The translations under genes and the position numbers were made by a program. A stretch of DNA of 64,000 nt from contig OX438750.1 of NCBI GenBank assembly GCA_949316235.1, forward strand, positions 4,850,501-4,914,500, written 5' to 3'. This DNA comes from Oegoconia quadripuncta. Taxonomy: Eukaryota; Arthropoda; Insecta; Lepidoptera; Autostichidae. The notes under the pieces are model-generated. The model saw only the letters and a program-made list of their open reading frames with translations, did no database searches and was not told the DNA's origin. Positions 8,263-20,391 of the stretch are shown here, piece after piece; within the stretch, counting starts at the first letter, position 1; each line of letters starts with the position of its first letter.

Positions 8263-11259
8263 GATCATCGGGATTCCGCTCCGCGCCGTCGTCGTGTTCG
8301 CACGTCTGTCGCGCGCTCTCTCGATCGTTCGTTCGTTCGTCTCGCTGTGCTGTGCTGCGCTGTGCTCCGTGCTCCGTGCATCGTGCATCGTGCTGCGCTC
8401 GCCGCCTGCTGCTCTTCCGCGCCGTGTCGTCCGTCGTGCCGCACAACCGCGTCGCGCTCACCCCGCGCCGGTCTACATCCGTGCTTCCGCGACGGTAGCG
8501 CCACTCCGCGGCCGGCCGCGTCGACTGTTTAACGTCGTATACGTTATTGCGCATAGGGACCGCCGCGCAGTTTTCACTGCGGGTTCTAGGTCCCTTTTGT
8601 TTCACGCGAATTCGTGCATCGTTGCAAATCCGCCCCTAGCGGTGGTCGCCCTGACAGACACCCCTTGGGCAGGGGAAAACAGTGTCTCGGGCAGGAGGCC
8701 GACCCGAGCCTCGTGGTTCCCCTTCTGGGAAACACACTTTCGGAAGGCGTTAGCGTACGGCCTTGGGGGGTCTCCTAGTCGTGCGCTAATTGCGTCCGCC
8801 CTACCAACCACCCATCCCACCCTCCTATCCCCTTGGTGTTGTTTGGGCGTCTGCCGGGACCGCTCCCGGCCGGCTACCCTCTCGCCTCGGGCTGCTAGGG
8901 CTTTACACCCTCCGCACATTGAGATTGGCGGAGGACCACGACACACCTGAGTGTTAGGGCCCACCTAGGTCACTCAACCTCCCCGCCTCACCCGGCCGGG
9001 AGGGTACCTACACATCCGCGGGCAATCCCACCCGTCGGACCCCGCGCTTCACGCACTTTGCGCTTCACGCACCCTCTCTCTTTTTGATTCTCTCAGAATG
9101 TCCCACCTACTCGAGATGGTCGCCGTCAAGTCCATCATGACCCACCTTCTTCGTAACCACCCCCGCGTTTGTGTCGAACTCAAGGAGTCTCCTCACTTCG
9201 CCCACCTACTCGAGGCTGCTGAAAAAAGCATAGCCAAATCCGATGAGCATACCAAACGGCTCACCCGCGACCGCTCGCCCCTCAGGCACACCCCCTCATC
9301 CCCTGAGGCTGGACCGTCAAGCTCCCCCGCGAGCAAGGACGTCGTAGCCTCAGACGAAAACGACTGTACCGACTCGTACGAATCCCTTTCGGACTCTTAC
9401 TGCACCTCCATGGATGAGGACGAGTTCATCCCGGTCACCAAGACCAAGCGGCAAAAGAGGCGGCGTATAGCCAAATCTGCTGTCTCCTCCTCTTCTTCGT
9501 CAGCGCAGCCTCCCAAAAGGAGCGCTGCGGCCAATACCCCCCCGCCCTCAGCGGAGCCGATGGACACTAGTGCCATCCCGCCCCCCGCCCCTCAGGCCGC
9601 CCGCTCCACTCGCCCGCCCCCTGTAATAGTACAGGATAAGGCCAAGTGGGGCCGTCTATCTGCTCTTCTTAACGAAAAGAAGATCGCCTTCACCCACGCC
9701 CGTTCGACCCCTCAGGGTATCAAAGTCGAGGTACCTACCTCCGACGAACACCGTCGCCTCACGACCCTCCTCAAAGCCGAAGCTATCGGCTTTCATACGT
9801 ATGCCCTTGAGGCGGAACGCCTCTTCCGCGCGGTCATACGCGGAGTGCCAAAGGAGCTGGACTCCAAGGATATCTTGGAGGACCTCCAGGCGCAGGGCTT
9901 CCCCGCTTCCGAAGTACACAGGATGTACAATGGCCGCACCAAAACTCCATACGACATGGTGCTGGTCATTCTCCCCATGACCCATTCAGGCAAATCAGTC
10001 GCCAGCAAGCTGAAGACTGTTTGCAACCTCTCCGGCCTCACCGTAGAGCCCCCCAATCGCAAAGGCCCCCCGGGCCAATGCCACCGATGTCAGCTTTACG
10101 GGCACTCTGCCCGTAATTGCTTTGCCACTCCAAGGTGCGTCAAGTGCCTCGGAGACCACGGCACAACCGATTGCCCCCGCCCTAAAGTTAGGGAGGAGTG
10201 CACCGAGCCGCCGAGCTGCGTCTTGTGCGGAGCCACTGGGCACCCCGCGAATTACCGCGGATGCCCGATGGCTCCTCGCAGGAACCGCGTTGCGGCTGGG
10301 CGCACCCCTGCCCAAACTAAATCGCCGCCGCGCCCACTCATGTCCATTGGAGTGACCAAACCCAATTTTCCCCCGCTAAAGCCCACAAGTTATATGCCGC
10401 CACCGGCTGTAGCTGACCTGCGCCCCTCATGGGCAAAGGTCGCCGCCCACTCCCCACTTCCAACTCGCCCTGCTACTCAGCAGCTCGCGAGCCCAACTTA
10501 CCTCGGCTCACCGGCTTCCCCGGCAAAGCAAACCCCCGCGAATAACCGCCCCCCCCCTGCCCCTCTGGCCGAAGACGATTTATCGTTAGTTTGCCGCTTC
10601 GCCAGCGTCTTCAACGCTGCCGAAATCGCGGAGCTCGCCCGACAGCTCAGGGCCACCGACGGCAAGCCGGAAGATCGGCTGGCTGTCGCTATCAACCACT
10701 CGAGATTGATCGCTTCAATCTCAAATTTCAACGCGAACGCCACTTAGGCGTTCACCCACCGTAAACATGTTCATACTACAAACGACACTCTATACTCGCC
10801 GGCGAGTATAGATCCGCGTCTTTGTCACACCCTAGAGTCACCGCGATTTTTAGTACGACTAAGGTCGCCTAGGCCTTTCACTGTTTGTCACTAAACATAC
10901 CTATGTATAGCACACTACAATTAGCTTTTTTCCAAATTCAAAATTGTGTGTCGGAGAGTTTCTTGCGTCGTTTCTTCTCTCTGACTATACACATTACGAA
11001 GCGATGGTAATCAAGTCTCTAAATTCCCCCATGCAACGCCCTAAGCCGAGGTTCGAGCCCTGCGTGGGCACCCTTAGGCGTCGGTTGCAAACATCTACTT
11101 TCCGTCCTGTTGCATGCAGTCAGGGTGCGCTTCGCGCACCATGACTGCATGCAAGAGATTGGGCAGAGCGCTATCGCGCTCACCCCACCGCCCGGTTAAG
11201 CTGAAAAAGTCCTTAGGACTATCAGCGAGTTCCAGTCTACAAATAAAAAAAAAAAAAAA
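8263..11259 (+). mobile_element. Element B copy 1: ORF1-only jockey-clade non-LTR element
   Basis: Flanked by the 12-bp duplication TACACATCTTCA (8251-8262, 11260-11271), with a 3' A-rich tail at 11241-11259. The body begins with GATTCCGCTCCGCGCC at 8272, preceded by nine extra bases after the duplication. It has a long, GC-rich 5' UTR (about 830 bp), one ORF (ORF1) and a roughly 510-bp 3' region. No reverse transcriptase frame exists on either strand. The 5' UTR and the last 310 bp closely match autonomous element C (51651-57550), which makes C the likely RT supplier. The copy at 23351-26335 is nearly identical. The 3' region includes a perfect 22-bp palindrome at 10790-10811 (half-site CTATACTCGCC). 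Confidence 0.88.
9098..10747 (+). CDS. Element B ORF1: Gag-like zinc-knuckle protein (549 aa)
   Basis: Intact 549-residue frame starting MSHLLEMVAVKS. The N-terminal third is acidic and Ser/Pro-rich with a basic run (KTKRQKRRR near residue 130) that could be a nuclear localisation signal. Residues about 170-320 match the PRE_C2HC-type domain of jockey/X-element ORF1 proteins (PPPVIVQDKAKW... to the knuckles). Three knuckles follow, CHRCQLYGHSARNC (328-341), CVKCLGDHGTTDC and CVLCGATGHPANYRGC, then a Pro-rich linker and a conserved helical tail (SVFNAAEIAELARQLRA). It is clearly homologous to C ORF1. Such proteins bind the element RNA. This frame stays open although the element encodes no RT, which suggests selection on ORF1 or recent descent. 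Confidence 0.92.
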   Translation: MSHLLEMVAVKSIMTHLLRNHPRVCVELKESPHFAHLLEAAEKSIAKSDEHTKRLTRDRSPLRHTPSSPEAGPSSSPASKDVVASDENDCTDSYESLSDSYCTSMDEDEFIPVTKTKRQKRRRIAKSAVSSSSSSAQPPKRSAAANTPPPSAEPMDTSAIPPPAPQAARSTRPPPVIVQDKAKWGRLSALLNEKKIAFTHARSTPQGIKVEVPTSDEHRRLTTLLKAEAIGFHTYALEAERLFRAVIRGVPKELDSKDILEDLQAQGFPASEVHRMYNGRTKTPYDMVLVILPMTHSGKSVASKLKTVCNLSGLTVEPPNRKGPPGQCHRCQLYGHSARNCFATPRCVKCLGDHGTTDCPRPKVREECTEPPSCVLCGATGHPANYRGCPMAPRRNRVAAGRTPAQTKSPPRPLMSIGVTKPNFPPLKPTSYMPPPAVADLRPSWAKVAAHSPLPTRPATQQLASPTYLGSPASPAKQTPANNRPPPAPLAEDDLSLVCRFASVFNAAEIAELARQLRATDGKPEDRLAVAINHSRLIASISNFNANAT

Positions 11260-12598
<1,339 letters not shown>

Positions 12599-12657
12599 GA
12601 TATAGATGTCGAAACGTACGCCGCGCCATTTTACTACCAAACAAACAACAACCAAAA

Positions 12658-12673
12658 GGCCCTTTTCAGGGCC
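12658..12673 (+). terminator. Histone mRNA 3' stem-loop (H2B, unit 1)
   Basis: GGCCCTTTTCAGGGCC, the 6-bp stem and TTTC loop that SLBP binds in replication-dependent histone mRNAs, 59 nt after the stop codon. A GTTTC at 12691-12695 follows 17 nt later, closer than in the other genes. Confidence 0.95.
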
Positions 12674-13194
12674 ACAAATTTGTTCAAACCGTTTCACACG
12701 TTTACCAATTGTTGTATTGCATTGTTATCGTTTGTTGCTTGCTAGTATTTAGAGTAGGTAGGTACCTCTAGCTACCTAGTTTTTAACATTAGTGTATCGA
12801 GTACAAGATGATGATACATGACGATAGGTATTATTGGTACCTACAAGTAGCGTACGGCTCGCCCAAAGCGGCGGGCGCCCCGACAAGATTTTGCTGTTAT
12901 GAAATCGTGTAATAATATGTAATATACGTAGGTGCGTTGCAAGAAAGCTCCAAATTATTATTATTATTATTATTATTATATTTTTGTACGTATGGTGTAT
13001 GTTCTGTACACAACAACATACACCACCTAACATACGACCTATCTATTATGCACCGTGAATATATAATAATGAACATTATTATAATAATATTTTCTTAAAA
13101 TTAGAAGAAAAAAAAAAAAAATATTTCGTTTTTAGTACCGGTTACATCCGTCGCGTCGCGTTCGCCGCGCCGCGTGCGTCTCCGCGCAACACAA

Positions 13195-13202
13195 TATAAA
13201 TA
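13195..13202 (+). promoter_or_regulatory. TATA box of H3 (unit 1)
   Basis: TATAAATA, 138 bp before the H3 ATG. It is present at the same place in units 2 (39476) and 3 (58642). No element has entered this promoter in any unit of the window. Confidence 0.75.
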
Positions 13203-13327
13203 TCACCCCACGACGGTTTCGAAGTTTTTCAATATCTCTCGTCCTCTCGCCGCCGACGGACGCATCGAGCGCTCGTCAGCCCGCGCGTTAGAATCTTATA
13301 GTAACTTTGTTGTGAGTGTGTGTGTAG

Positions 13328-13750
<423 letters not shown>

Positions 13751-13904
13751 AACCGGATGCCGTTTCTGTTGTGTTGTGTCGTGTTGTGTGTTAATGTGTG
13801 CCGTGCCGTGTCGTGTCTTCGTGTTCGTTCTGCTGAGCGAGGGATCAACTAAATCGATCTCTTGTCTCATCTCAATCGAGATGAGCATTCGTTCATTGAC
13901 GTTG

Positions 13905-13949
<45 letters not shown>

Positions 13950-14020
13950 GCCCGACCGACGGGCACACGACACACACTCGTGCCTCAGCGCTGCTGCGAT
14001 TTAATTATGATAAAAAAAAA

Positions 14021-14036
14021 GGCCCTTTTCAGGGCC
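14021..14036 (+). terminator. Histone mRNA 3' stem-loop (H3, unit 1)
   Basis: GGCCCTTTTCAGGGCC with A-rich flanks. GTTTC occurs at 14043-14047 and again, inside ATGTTTC, at 14062-14066 (25 nt after the loop). The second fits the spacing seen after other histone genes. Confidence 0.95.
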
Positions 14037-14159
14037 GCAAAAGTTTCAAACTATAAAAAATGTTTCAAAGCCGATCGTACGCATCGACCGACACCGACTC
14101 TATATAGGTACCTACTACTACTACTATGAAATAAATAATTTACAATTTCCATATACGTA

Positions 14160-14453
14160 CGTACGTACATACATACATACATACATACATACATACATAC
14201 ATACATACATACATACATACATACATACATACATACATACATACATACATACATACATACATACATACATACATACATACATACATACATACATACATAC
14301 ATACATACATCCATCCATCCATCCATCCATCCATACATCCATCCATACATCCATCCATCCATCCATCCATCCATACATACATACATACATACATACATAC
14401 ATACATACATACATACATACATACATACATACATACATACATACATACATACA
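14160..14453. repeat. (ACAT)n microsatellite with internal (CCAT)n block, unit 1
   Basis: Nearly pure tetranucleotide array, interrupted by CCAT variants at about 14310-14372. The equivalent arrays in units 2 (40440-40710) and 3 (59610-59880) are about 20-25 bp shorter and differ in the CCAT pattern. Apparent Met-Tyr-Val-Cys frames across it are artefacts of the repeat. Confidence 0.95.
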
Positions 14454-14766
14454 TGATTAATTACTTACTAGCTTGTTTGCTTTCTTGCCTCCTTCCTTAC
14501 TTTATATCATCATCCATCATCCATCATCCATCATCCATCATCATCATCATCATCATCGTCGTCGTCACCATCATTTAATTAGTCTCATGATTATTATTGT
14601 GTTGGTTGGATGGTTAGGGAGGGAATGTTTCAAAAAAATGCGTAAATCCAATTTTTTTTTTTTTTCCTTATTCCTCATTGCGTTTATATAGTAGTGCGTG
14701 GCGACCGGTTAACAAGCAGAGATACCGCTCCCCGCTCTACCTCAACCCCGCAAACGTGCTCGTTTC

Positions 14767-14774
14767 TATATTAA
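14767..14774 (+). promoter_or_regulatory. TATA box of H4 (unit 1), separated from the gene by element A
   Basis: TATATTAA. In intact units it is followed after about 32 bp by GCGCTGGTTTTAGTTGAG, where transcription should begin. Here the element sits between 14799 and 19997, so this TATA box now faces the 5' end of element A and H4 lies 5.2 kb away. Confidence 0.75.
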
Positions 14775-15269
14775 GGCCGTTTTCACGGCGCTGGTTTTAC
14801 AGACATTCCGCTCCGCGCCGCCGTCGTGCCCGCACGTACCGCGCGCCCTCTCGCTCCGCCATTGTCGTGAGTACACTGTGCCGCGTCCCGCACCCCCCCG
14901 TGGGTGCGTCATACGCGTTTGTGCATCCGCACACCCGCCGCCTTTCAGATGCGCGGTTTTTTGTTTCCAATTCATTGGTAACACAAAACCGCGTAAGCAC
15001 TCAGTTTGCGCATCTGCCGCGTTTGAGTTGGTGGATACGTAACCGTGACAACTAAGCCAACTGTCGTTGACCCGGTGCGACTTCAATCCCTTCAGGACCT
15101 GAAGAAACCGGCAGACCCGATCCCATTGCACTTGGGCCTTGACCCAAGGGTGACGGTACGAGCGGCTATCCAATAGGGATACCTGCTCACACCCCTCCCC
15201 TTCCCTCTCCCCCCTGCCATTTGGCAGGGAGGTTTCTCCCCCCCAAATAATAACACCCCCTCAGCCACT

Positions 15270-16847
15270 ATGGCAACCAAGGACGAGTTCCTTGAAATTA
15301 TGATTTCCTTCCTTGAAATCAGCGGCGTCAAGCTTGACAAAGCTGCATTTCAAAGTTACTTTATCAAAGCTCTTAAAGCTAAAACTGCCCCACCCGCCCA
15401 AATCAACCCCTCGCCCGTTCAAGAAATGGAGTACTCTGACTCCATTTCAACCACTTCCTCCCGTAAGAGGCCCGCCTCACCCGATGACGGTTCCAACTCG
15501 GAAATCTCCGAGGATGGCACCATCACCGGCGCTCACCCCTCTCCCGACCAACTCGAGTTCGAATTCGAACTCGTCAAACCCCGCAAGAAGCGGTCCGCTA
15601 AACGTGGTCCCAAAACCGCACCCCCCAGTCCCCCCCCTAGCTCGGCCACCGAGATCCCCCGCCCCCTCTCTCCCCTTCCCCCACCCACCCTCTCTCCTTC
15701 TCCAGTTCCTCTGATGTCACTAGACATCCCCACCCCCGCCCCCCCAAGCCAGACGGCAGCCTCCCCGACCAAACCAGCAACCCGCTGCAACCCCACGCTC
15801 CCCAAACTCAAAGCCCCCCCGCCTGTCTTTCTCAGAGACAAGACGAAGTGGACCTTCGTCTCAAAGCTCTGCACCGATAACAAGGTGCATTACTCCCATG
15901 CCTCCAACACCGGTGAGGCCATCAAAATAGAAGTCCCCTCAATCACCGATTTTAGGAACCTCACGAGGTTATTGTCCCAGAATCGAATCCCCTACCACTC
16001 CTATGCGCTCCCCGAGGAGCGTAAAATCCGTGCCGTCCTTCGTGGCGTCCCGCACGAACTCCCCAACGAGGCCATACTCGATGACCTCAACCAGCAAGGT
16101 TTCCCCGTTGAGGCTGTGCACAAAATGCACAGTCGCACGGGTAGAACATACCCACTGGCCTTAGCCATCCTCACCAACGTCCCCAACGCTAGGGACATAT
16201 TCAAAGGAGAACTCACCATCTGTGGACTCTCCAAAATAAAAATAGAGCCCCCGCACAAACGCGGTCACCCCGGTCAGTGCCACCGTTGCCAGCTCTATGG
16301 CCACGCAGCGGCAAACTGTTCCGCCAACCCTAGGTGCGTAAAGTGCCTAGAGCCACATAGCACAAAAGAGTGCACACGCACACGTGACGATGAGACTCCT
16401 CCATCGTGCGTGCTATGTGGACAATCCGGCCATACGGCCAACTACCGCGGTTGCCCGCGTGCTCCCCGCCCCCGCCCCACTCAAAAGGCTCATAAAGCCT
16501 CCACCCAAGCAGGCCACAAACCCTCACCACCCCCGGCGACAGCCTCCCACTTCCCACCCCTAAAGCCCCCCCAGGCCTCAAACCCCTGGGGTCCTAAAAC
16601 ACCAGCCCCCCCCTCAGTCTTCCGTCCTCAGGCTCTTCCAGCCACCCCACGCCCAAACCATCCAAAGCCTCACCCAGGTGGCAGTATGCCCTCCCTGGCT
16701 GAGGACATGCAGACCGTCTACGCTGCAATCAGCGGTATTGATATCGGAGAGATATCAATACTCGCCCGCAAGCTGCGCGCTTCCCGCACAGCCCAAGAAC
16801 GTCTCCTTGCCCTAGTAGAACACCATCACCTACTAAACTCCATTTAA
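15270..16847 (+). CDS. Element A ORF1: Gag-like zinc-knuckle protein (525 aa)
   Basis: Intact frame starting MATKDEFLEIM. The N-terminal 200 residues are low-complexity (Ser/Pro-rich, with the basic stretch KPRKKRSAKRG). Residues about 190-330 form a PRE_C2HC-like region typical of jockey/X-element ORF1 proteins. Three Cys/His knuckles follow: CHRCQLYGHAAANC (337-350), CVKCLEPHSTKEC (356-368) and CVLCGQSGHTANYRGC (380-395). A Pro-rich linker and a short helical C-terminus end the protein. It should bind element RNA in a ribonucleoprotein. The stop TAA (16845-16847) is only 5 nt before the ORF2 ATG, so ORF2 may be made by termination-reinitiation. Confidence 0.93.
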   Translation: MATKDEFLEIMISFLEISGVKLDKAAFQSYFIKALKAKTAPPAQINPSPVQEMEYSDSISTTSSRKRPASPDDGSNSEISEDGTITGAHPSPDQLEFEFELVKPRKKRSAKRGPKTAPPSPPPSSATEIPRPLSPLPPPTLSPSPVPLMSLDIPTPAPPSQTAASPTKPATRCNPTLPKLKAPPPVFLRDKTKWTFVSKLCTDNKVHYSHASNTGEAIKIEVPSITDFRNLTRLLSQNRIPYHSYALPEERKIRAVLRGVPHELPNEAILDDLNQQGFPVEAVHKMHSRTGRTYPLALAILTNVPNARDIFKGELTICGLSKIKIEPPHKRGHPGQCHRCQLYGHAAANCSANPRCVKCLEPHSTKECTRTRDDETPPSCVLCGQSGHTANYRGCPRAPRPRPTQKAHKASTQAGHKPSPPPATASHFPPLKPPQASNPWGPKTPAPPSVFRPQALPATPRPNHPKPHPGGSMPSLAEDMQTVYAAISGIDIGEISILARKLRASRTAQERLLALVEHHHLLNSI

Positions 16848-16852
16848 GTACA

Positions 16853-19735
16853 ATGTCCCAAAATATAAACACCCCCTTAGGTACCGGTCGGACCAAACCA
16901 AGAGGTGTCTCTCTCATCTCCTACAATTCGCGCAGTCTGCGCACTAATGTCAACGAACTAAAAGAGTTCGTGCGCAGTAGAGAAGTAGACCTCTTATTAA
17001 TCCAGGAGTCATGGCTCAAAGCCACTGACCGTAAAGGCTTATCCATCCCCAAATATACCCTAATACGTAATGACAGACTCGACGGACGTGGCGGAACAGC
17101 CATTTACTATAAAAGATCTCTCCACTGTTCTCCCATCACCACCCCCCCCCTCACTAATATGGAAGTCTCTATCTGCAGGCTTGCCATGACAGGTCATCAA
17201 TCCATTATTATAGCCTCCATCTATATTCCTAGTGGTACTCCACCCCTAAAAAGTGACTTTGAAGCTATCCTCCTACTGGGCAACTCAGTTATTATGTTCG
17301 GAGACTTTAACTCCAAACATACTAGCTGGACTTGCCTCACTACCAATGCAAGCGGCACTAAGCTGCTCAACATCACCCAGTCTCTAAATATAGACGTTAT
17401 ATGTCCATTTTGGCCCACCCATTACCCCGATAACACAAACCAATTGCCAGACATTCTCGATTTCGCTCTTTTTAAAAACATTTCCCTAAACCTAAACACG
17501 ATCGAACCTCTCGACGACCTAGGATCAGACCACCGCCCAGTCTCACTGATACTGGGGCCCCAAACCCCTCCTCCCGCCACCCCTAAAACCTTCACCCACT
17601 GGGATGGGTTCAAAACATCCCTCACCGCAGCCATCGACTCTCCAGACTCACCGTATGTCCCCTCATCATCATCATCATCATATCATCATCTCGATAGCAC
17701 TGAAAATATAGACAATGCGGTGAGCTCCCTCACCCAACTCATACAATCTGCGATCAAGGCCAACGAGCGCGTAGCCAAGGTCAAAGATCAAAAGCTCCCA
17801 TTAGACGTCATCAACCTAATTAAATGTAAGAATGCAGCCCTCCGCAGAGCTGCTCGCTATCCCACCCCCTCCCATAGGAAAGCAGCCAACCAACTCCAAC
17901 GTCAGGTTAGGTCCCGTCTCTCCGAAGTGAGGAATGCGCAATGGAGTAAACTCATGGAGGAAATCTCTCCCTCCCACCTCGCGTATTACAAAGTGGCGAA
18001 AGCCCTCCGGTTAGACACAATCACCCATACCCCTCCGCTAAACCGTCCCGATGGCACCGTTGCCTTCGAAGACGATGAAAAAGCCGAATGTCTCGCTGAC
18101 AACACGGCCGCGCAATGCTCCCCCAGTACTCTCGAGTATGACTCCGCCCATGTCCAAATGGTGGAGGAGGAAGCTCGTTGTATAACGACTTCCCCTCCAA
18201 CCTCAGACCCTATCCTAGTTTCCACCGACCAAATTCAAGCCATCATCAAAGGCCTTAAGCCAAAAAAAGCCCCAGGCGCGGACGGAATCTCCAACCAAGC
18301 CCTCAAACACCTCCCCCTCAATGTACTCACCCTACTGTCTCTTATATTTAACGCTTGCTTTGATCTCTGCTACTTTCCAACCGCCTGGAAGGAAGCAATA
18401 GTCATAGGTATCCCCAAACCAGGAAAGCCCCTCAATATCCCCTCTAGCCACCGTCCCATCAGCCTCCTCAAGGCGCTAGGCAAAGTATTAGAAAGAGTAA
18501 TCCTCTATCATATGAGAAAACACCTATTCCCAGTAGGTGAGCCCCCTCTTATTTTACCCCACCAATTCGGTTTCCGCGCAAACCATTCTTGTCCACAACA
18601 GGTCCACCGCATAATCGAGTACATCTTGAGCGGTTTCTACCCTAAACGCGAAAAAACAGTAGCAGTCTTCTTTGATGTCGCAAAGGCATTCGATAAAGTA
18701 TGGCACGCAGGCCTTATCTATAAACTACACCACTTAGGTCTCCCCGATAGGCTAGTTCTAACAATAGCATCCTATCTCCAGGATCGTACCTTTCGTTTTA
18801 GACACGAAGGAGTGCTATCCTCCCCCCGCCCGCTCAAAGCCGGAGTCCCTCAGGGATCAGTGCTCTCTCCCCTACTATATATATCGTACACAAACGACAT
18901 ACCCATCCCCAAAAACAATGTCCAACTCTCTCTCTTCGCCGACGACACTGCCCTCTATATAAAGGGTCAGCGGCTGTCGTCAACCATATCCAAACTCCAA
19001 CGCTCAGTTAATGAGCTTGGAGAATGGTTTAGGAAATGGCGTATAGAAGTAAACCCCGATAAAAGCACCGCGATTAGATTCAGTCATAAGGGAAGACGCC
19101 ATCTCGATCTCAATGATACCCAAATCCGTATGCTAGGTACCCCTGTCCCCTGGAAACCCACTGCCAAATACCTAGGTGTTACTCTGGACTCGAGGCTAAC
19201 TTTTAAGCCTCACATCCTGAATGTGACTCGCACTGCCCGCTTCTATCTGGGCCGCCTAAATAGTATGATAGGCAGAAGTAGTAAAATGTCCCCCATCAAT
19301 AAGAGAACACTCTTCAAGGTATGCATCCGACCGGTAATGACATACGCGGCCCCCGTTTTCGCACACGCGAACCCTAATACAATAAATAAACTCCAAATCG
19401 TACAAAACCTTTTCTGTCGTAGAGCACTGAACGCCCACTGGTGCGTCAGAAATGCTGACCTTCACCGTGACATAGATTTACCATCAATCCAACAGTTTTT
19501 GAAAACCCTCACCGAATCCTTTTTCAAATCAGCTACCGAACACCCAAATCCGTTAATAAGAGGGTCAGCAGTCTACCCTACCCCCTCATCAACCTCTCTC
19601 TATCAAGTCCGGCGTCCTAGGAACGTCCTCACCGACCCACCCAACAAACTCACATCCGATCTGGCTTGCCTCCTGGCGGCCACAGATGAGTCAGGGGCAC
19701 TTGTCACCCCTGACTCATCATCGACTCTCGATTAG
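16853..19735 (+). CDS. Element A ORF2: APE-type endonuclease plus reverse transcriptase (960 aa)
   Basis: Intact frame. The N-terminal endonuclease of the AP-endonuclease family shows its active-site residues: Asn25 in YNSRS, Glu52 in QES, Asp151 and Asn153 in GDFNSKH, and Asp226/His227 in SDHRPV. The reverse transcriptase follows with APGADGISN, HRPISLL, HQFGFR, DVAKAFDKVWH, GVPQGSVLSP and the catalytic FADD at residues 695-698, then YLGVTLDSRL of the thumb region. There is no RNase H domain, as expected for the jockey clade. The enzyme nicks the target and copies element RNA from the nick. It is the only intact family A ORF2 in the window and the likely enzyme for A-short copies. Confidence 0.96.
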   Translation: MSQNINTPLGTGRTKPRGVSLISYNSRSLRTNVNELKEFVRSREVDLLLIQESWLKATDRKGLSIPKYTLIRNDRLDGRGGTAIYYKRSLHCSPITTPPLTNMEVSICRLAMTGHQSIIIASIYIPSGTPPLKSDFEAILLLGNSVIMFGDFNSKHTSWTCLTTNASGTKLLNITQSLNIDVICPFWPTHYPDNTNQLPDILDFALFKNISLNLNTIEPLDDLGSDHRPVSLILGPQTPPPATPKTFTHWDGFKTSLTAAIDSPDSPYVPSSSSSSYHHLDSTENIDNAVSSLTQLIQSAIKANERVAKVKDQKLPLDVINLIKCKNAALRRAARYPTPSHRKAANQLQRQVRSRLSEVRNAQWSKLMEEISPSHLAYYKVAKALRLDTITHTPPLNRPDGTVAFEDDEKAECLADNTAAQCSPSTLEYDSAHVQMVEEEARCITTSPPTSDPILVSTDQIQAIIKGLKPKKAPGADGISNQALKHLPLNVLTLLSLIFNACFDLCYFPTAWKEAIVIGIPKPGKPLNIPSSHRPISLLKALGKVLERVILYHMRKHLFPVGEPPLILPHQFGFRANHSCPQQVHRIIEYILSGFYPKREKTVAVFFDVAKAFDKVWHAGLIYKLHHLGLPDRLVLTIASYLQDRTFRFRHEGVLSSPRPLKAGVPQGSVLSPLLYISYTNDIPIPKNNVQLSLFADDTALYIKGQRLSSTISKLQRSVNELGEWFRKWRIEVNPDKSTAIRFSHKGRRHLDLNDTQIRMLGTPVPWKPTAKYLGVTLDSRLTFKPHILNVTRTARFYLGRLNSMIGRSSKMSPINKRTLFKVCIRPVMTYAAPVFAHANPNTINKLQIVQNLFCRRALNAHWCVRNADLHRDIDLPSIQQFLKTLTESFFKSATEHPNPLIRGSAVYPTPSSTSLYQVRRPRNVLTDPPNKLTSDLACLLAATDESGALVTPDSSSTLD

Positions 19736-20008
19736 CTCCAGGCTCTTCTAAGTGATGCTCTTCTAGCAGAGCACCACTAGCGCCCCTCCCCTCCCCAGGA
19801 AAGGGGTCGCTTCCGATGACGGGATAAAAGTGACCCTACCTCCAAGGCGGAGTTTTAGTGGGTAGGCACACTCTGTGAGTCCCACATAACTTGCACAGCC
19901 GGCTGTGCTCGTACGCTTAGAGCCTTCTCCGCCTCCCTCCTTCGTTCCTCCGGAGGGTGCCTTTGCATGGGCGCAAAAAAAGAAAGAAAAAAGAAAGCGC
20001 TGGTTTTA

Positions 20009-20391
<383 letters not shown>

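Larger units (their letters stand above)
13751..14799. other. H3-H4 spacer, unit 1, left part, with H4 promoter
   Basis: Contains a (GACA)n array (about 13905-13950), the H3 stem-loop, and a long (ACAT)n array with an internal (CCAT)n part (about 14165-14453). A (CAT)n/(CGT)n run lies near 14510-14575, followed by the H4 TATA box at 14767-14774. The spacer is cut by element A after 14799 and resumes at 19997. Confidence 0.85.
14800..19996 (+). mobile_element. Element A, full-length jockey-clade non-LTR retrotransposon at the H4 start site
   Basis: Flanked by the 12-bp duplication GCGCTGGTTTTA (14788-14799 and 19997-20008). In units 2 and 3 the empty site occurs once (41044-41055, 60214-60225). 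Five extra bases (CAGAC) precede the family start ATTCCGCTCCGCGCC at 14805. It contains a 5' UTR, ORF1 (15270-16847), ORF2 (16853-19735) and a 3' UTR with a palindromic hairpin GCACAGCCGGCTGTGC (near 19896). The tail is A-rich with G interruptions, not pure poly(A). It lies in the same sense as H4, directly after the H4 TATA box. Confidence 0.95.

Noticed and set aside
8092..8950. Large overlapping frames in the 5' UTR of element B (both strands)
   Set aside because: They follow the GC-rich UTR, are not conserved in frame between B and C, and precede a clear ORF1 start.
11030..11100. A tRNA gene around the GGTTCGAGCCC motif in the B and C 3' UTRs
   Set aside because: No A box, acceptor stem or anticodon arm fits; the surrounding pairing is a long hairpin instead.
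14050..14454. Long minus-strand frames of repeated Met-Tyr-Val-Cys (also at 40331-40710 and 59501-59880)
   Set aside because: They are translations of the (ACAT)n microsatellite, open in several frames at once and with variable length between units.
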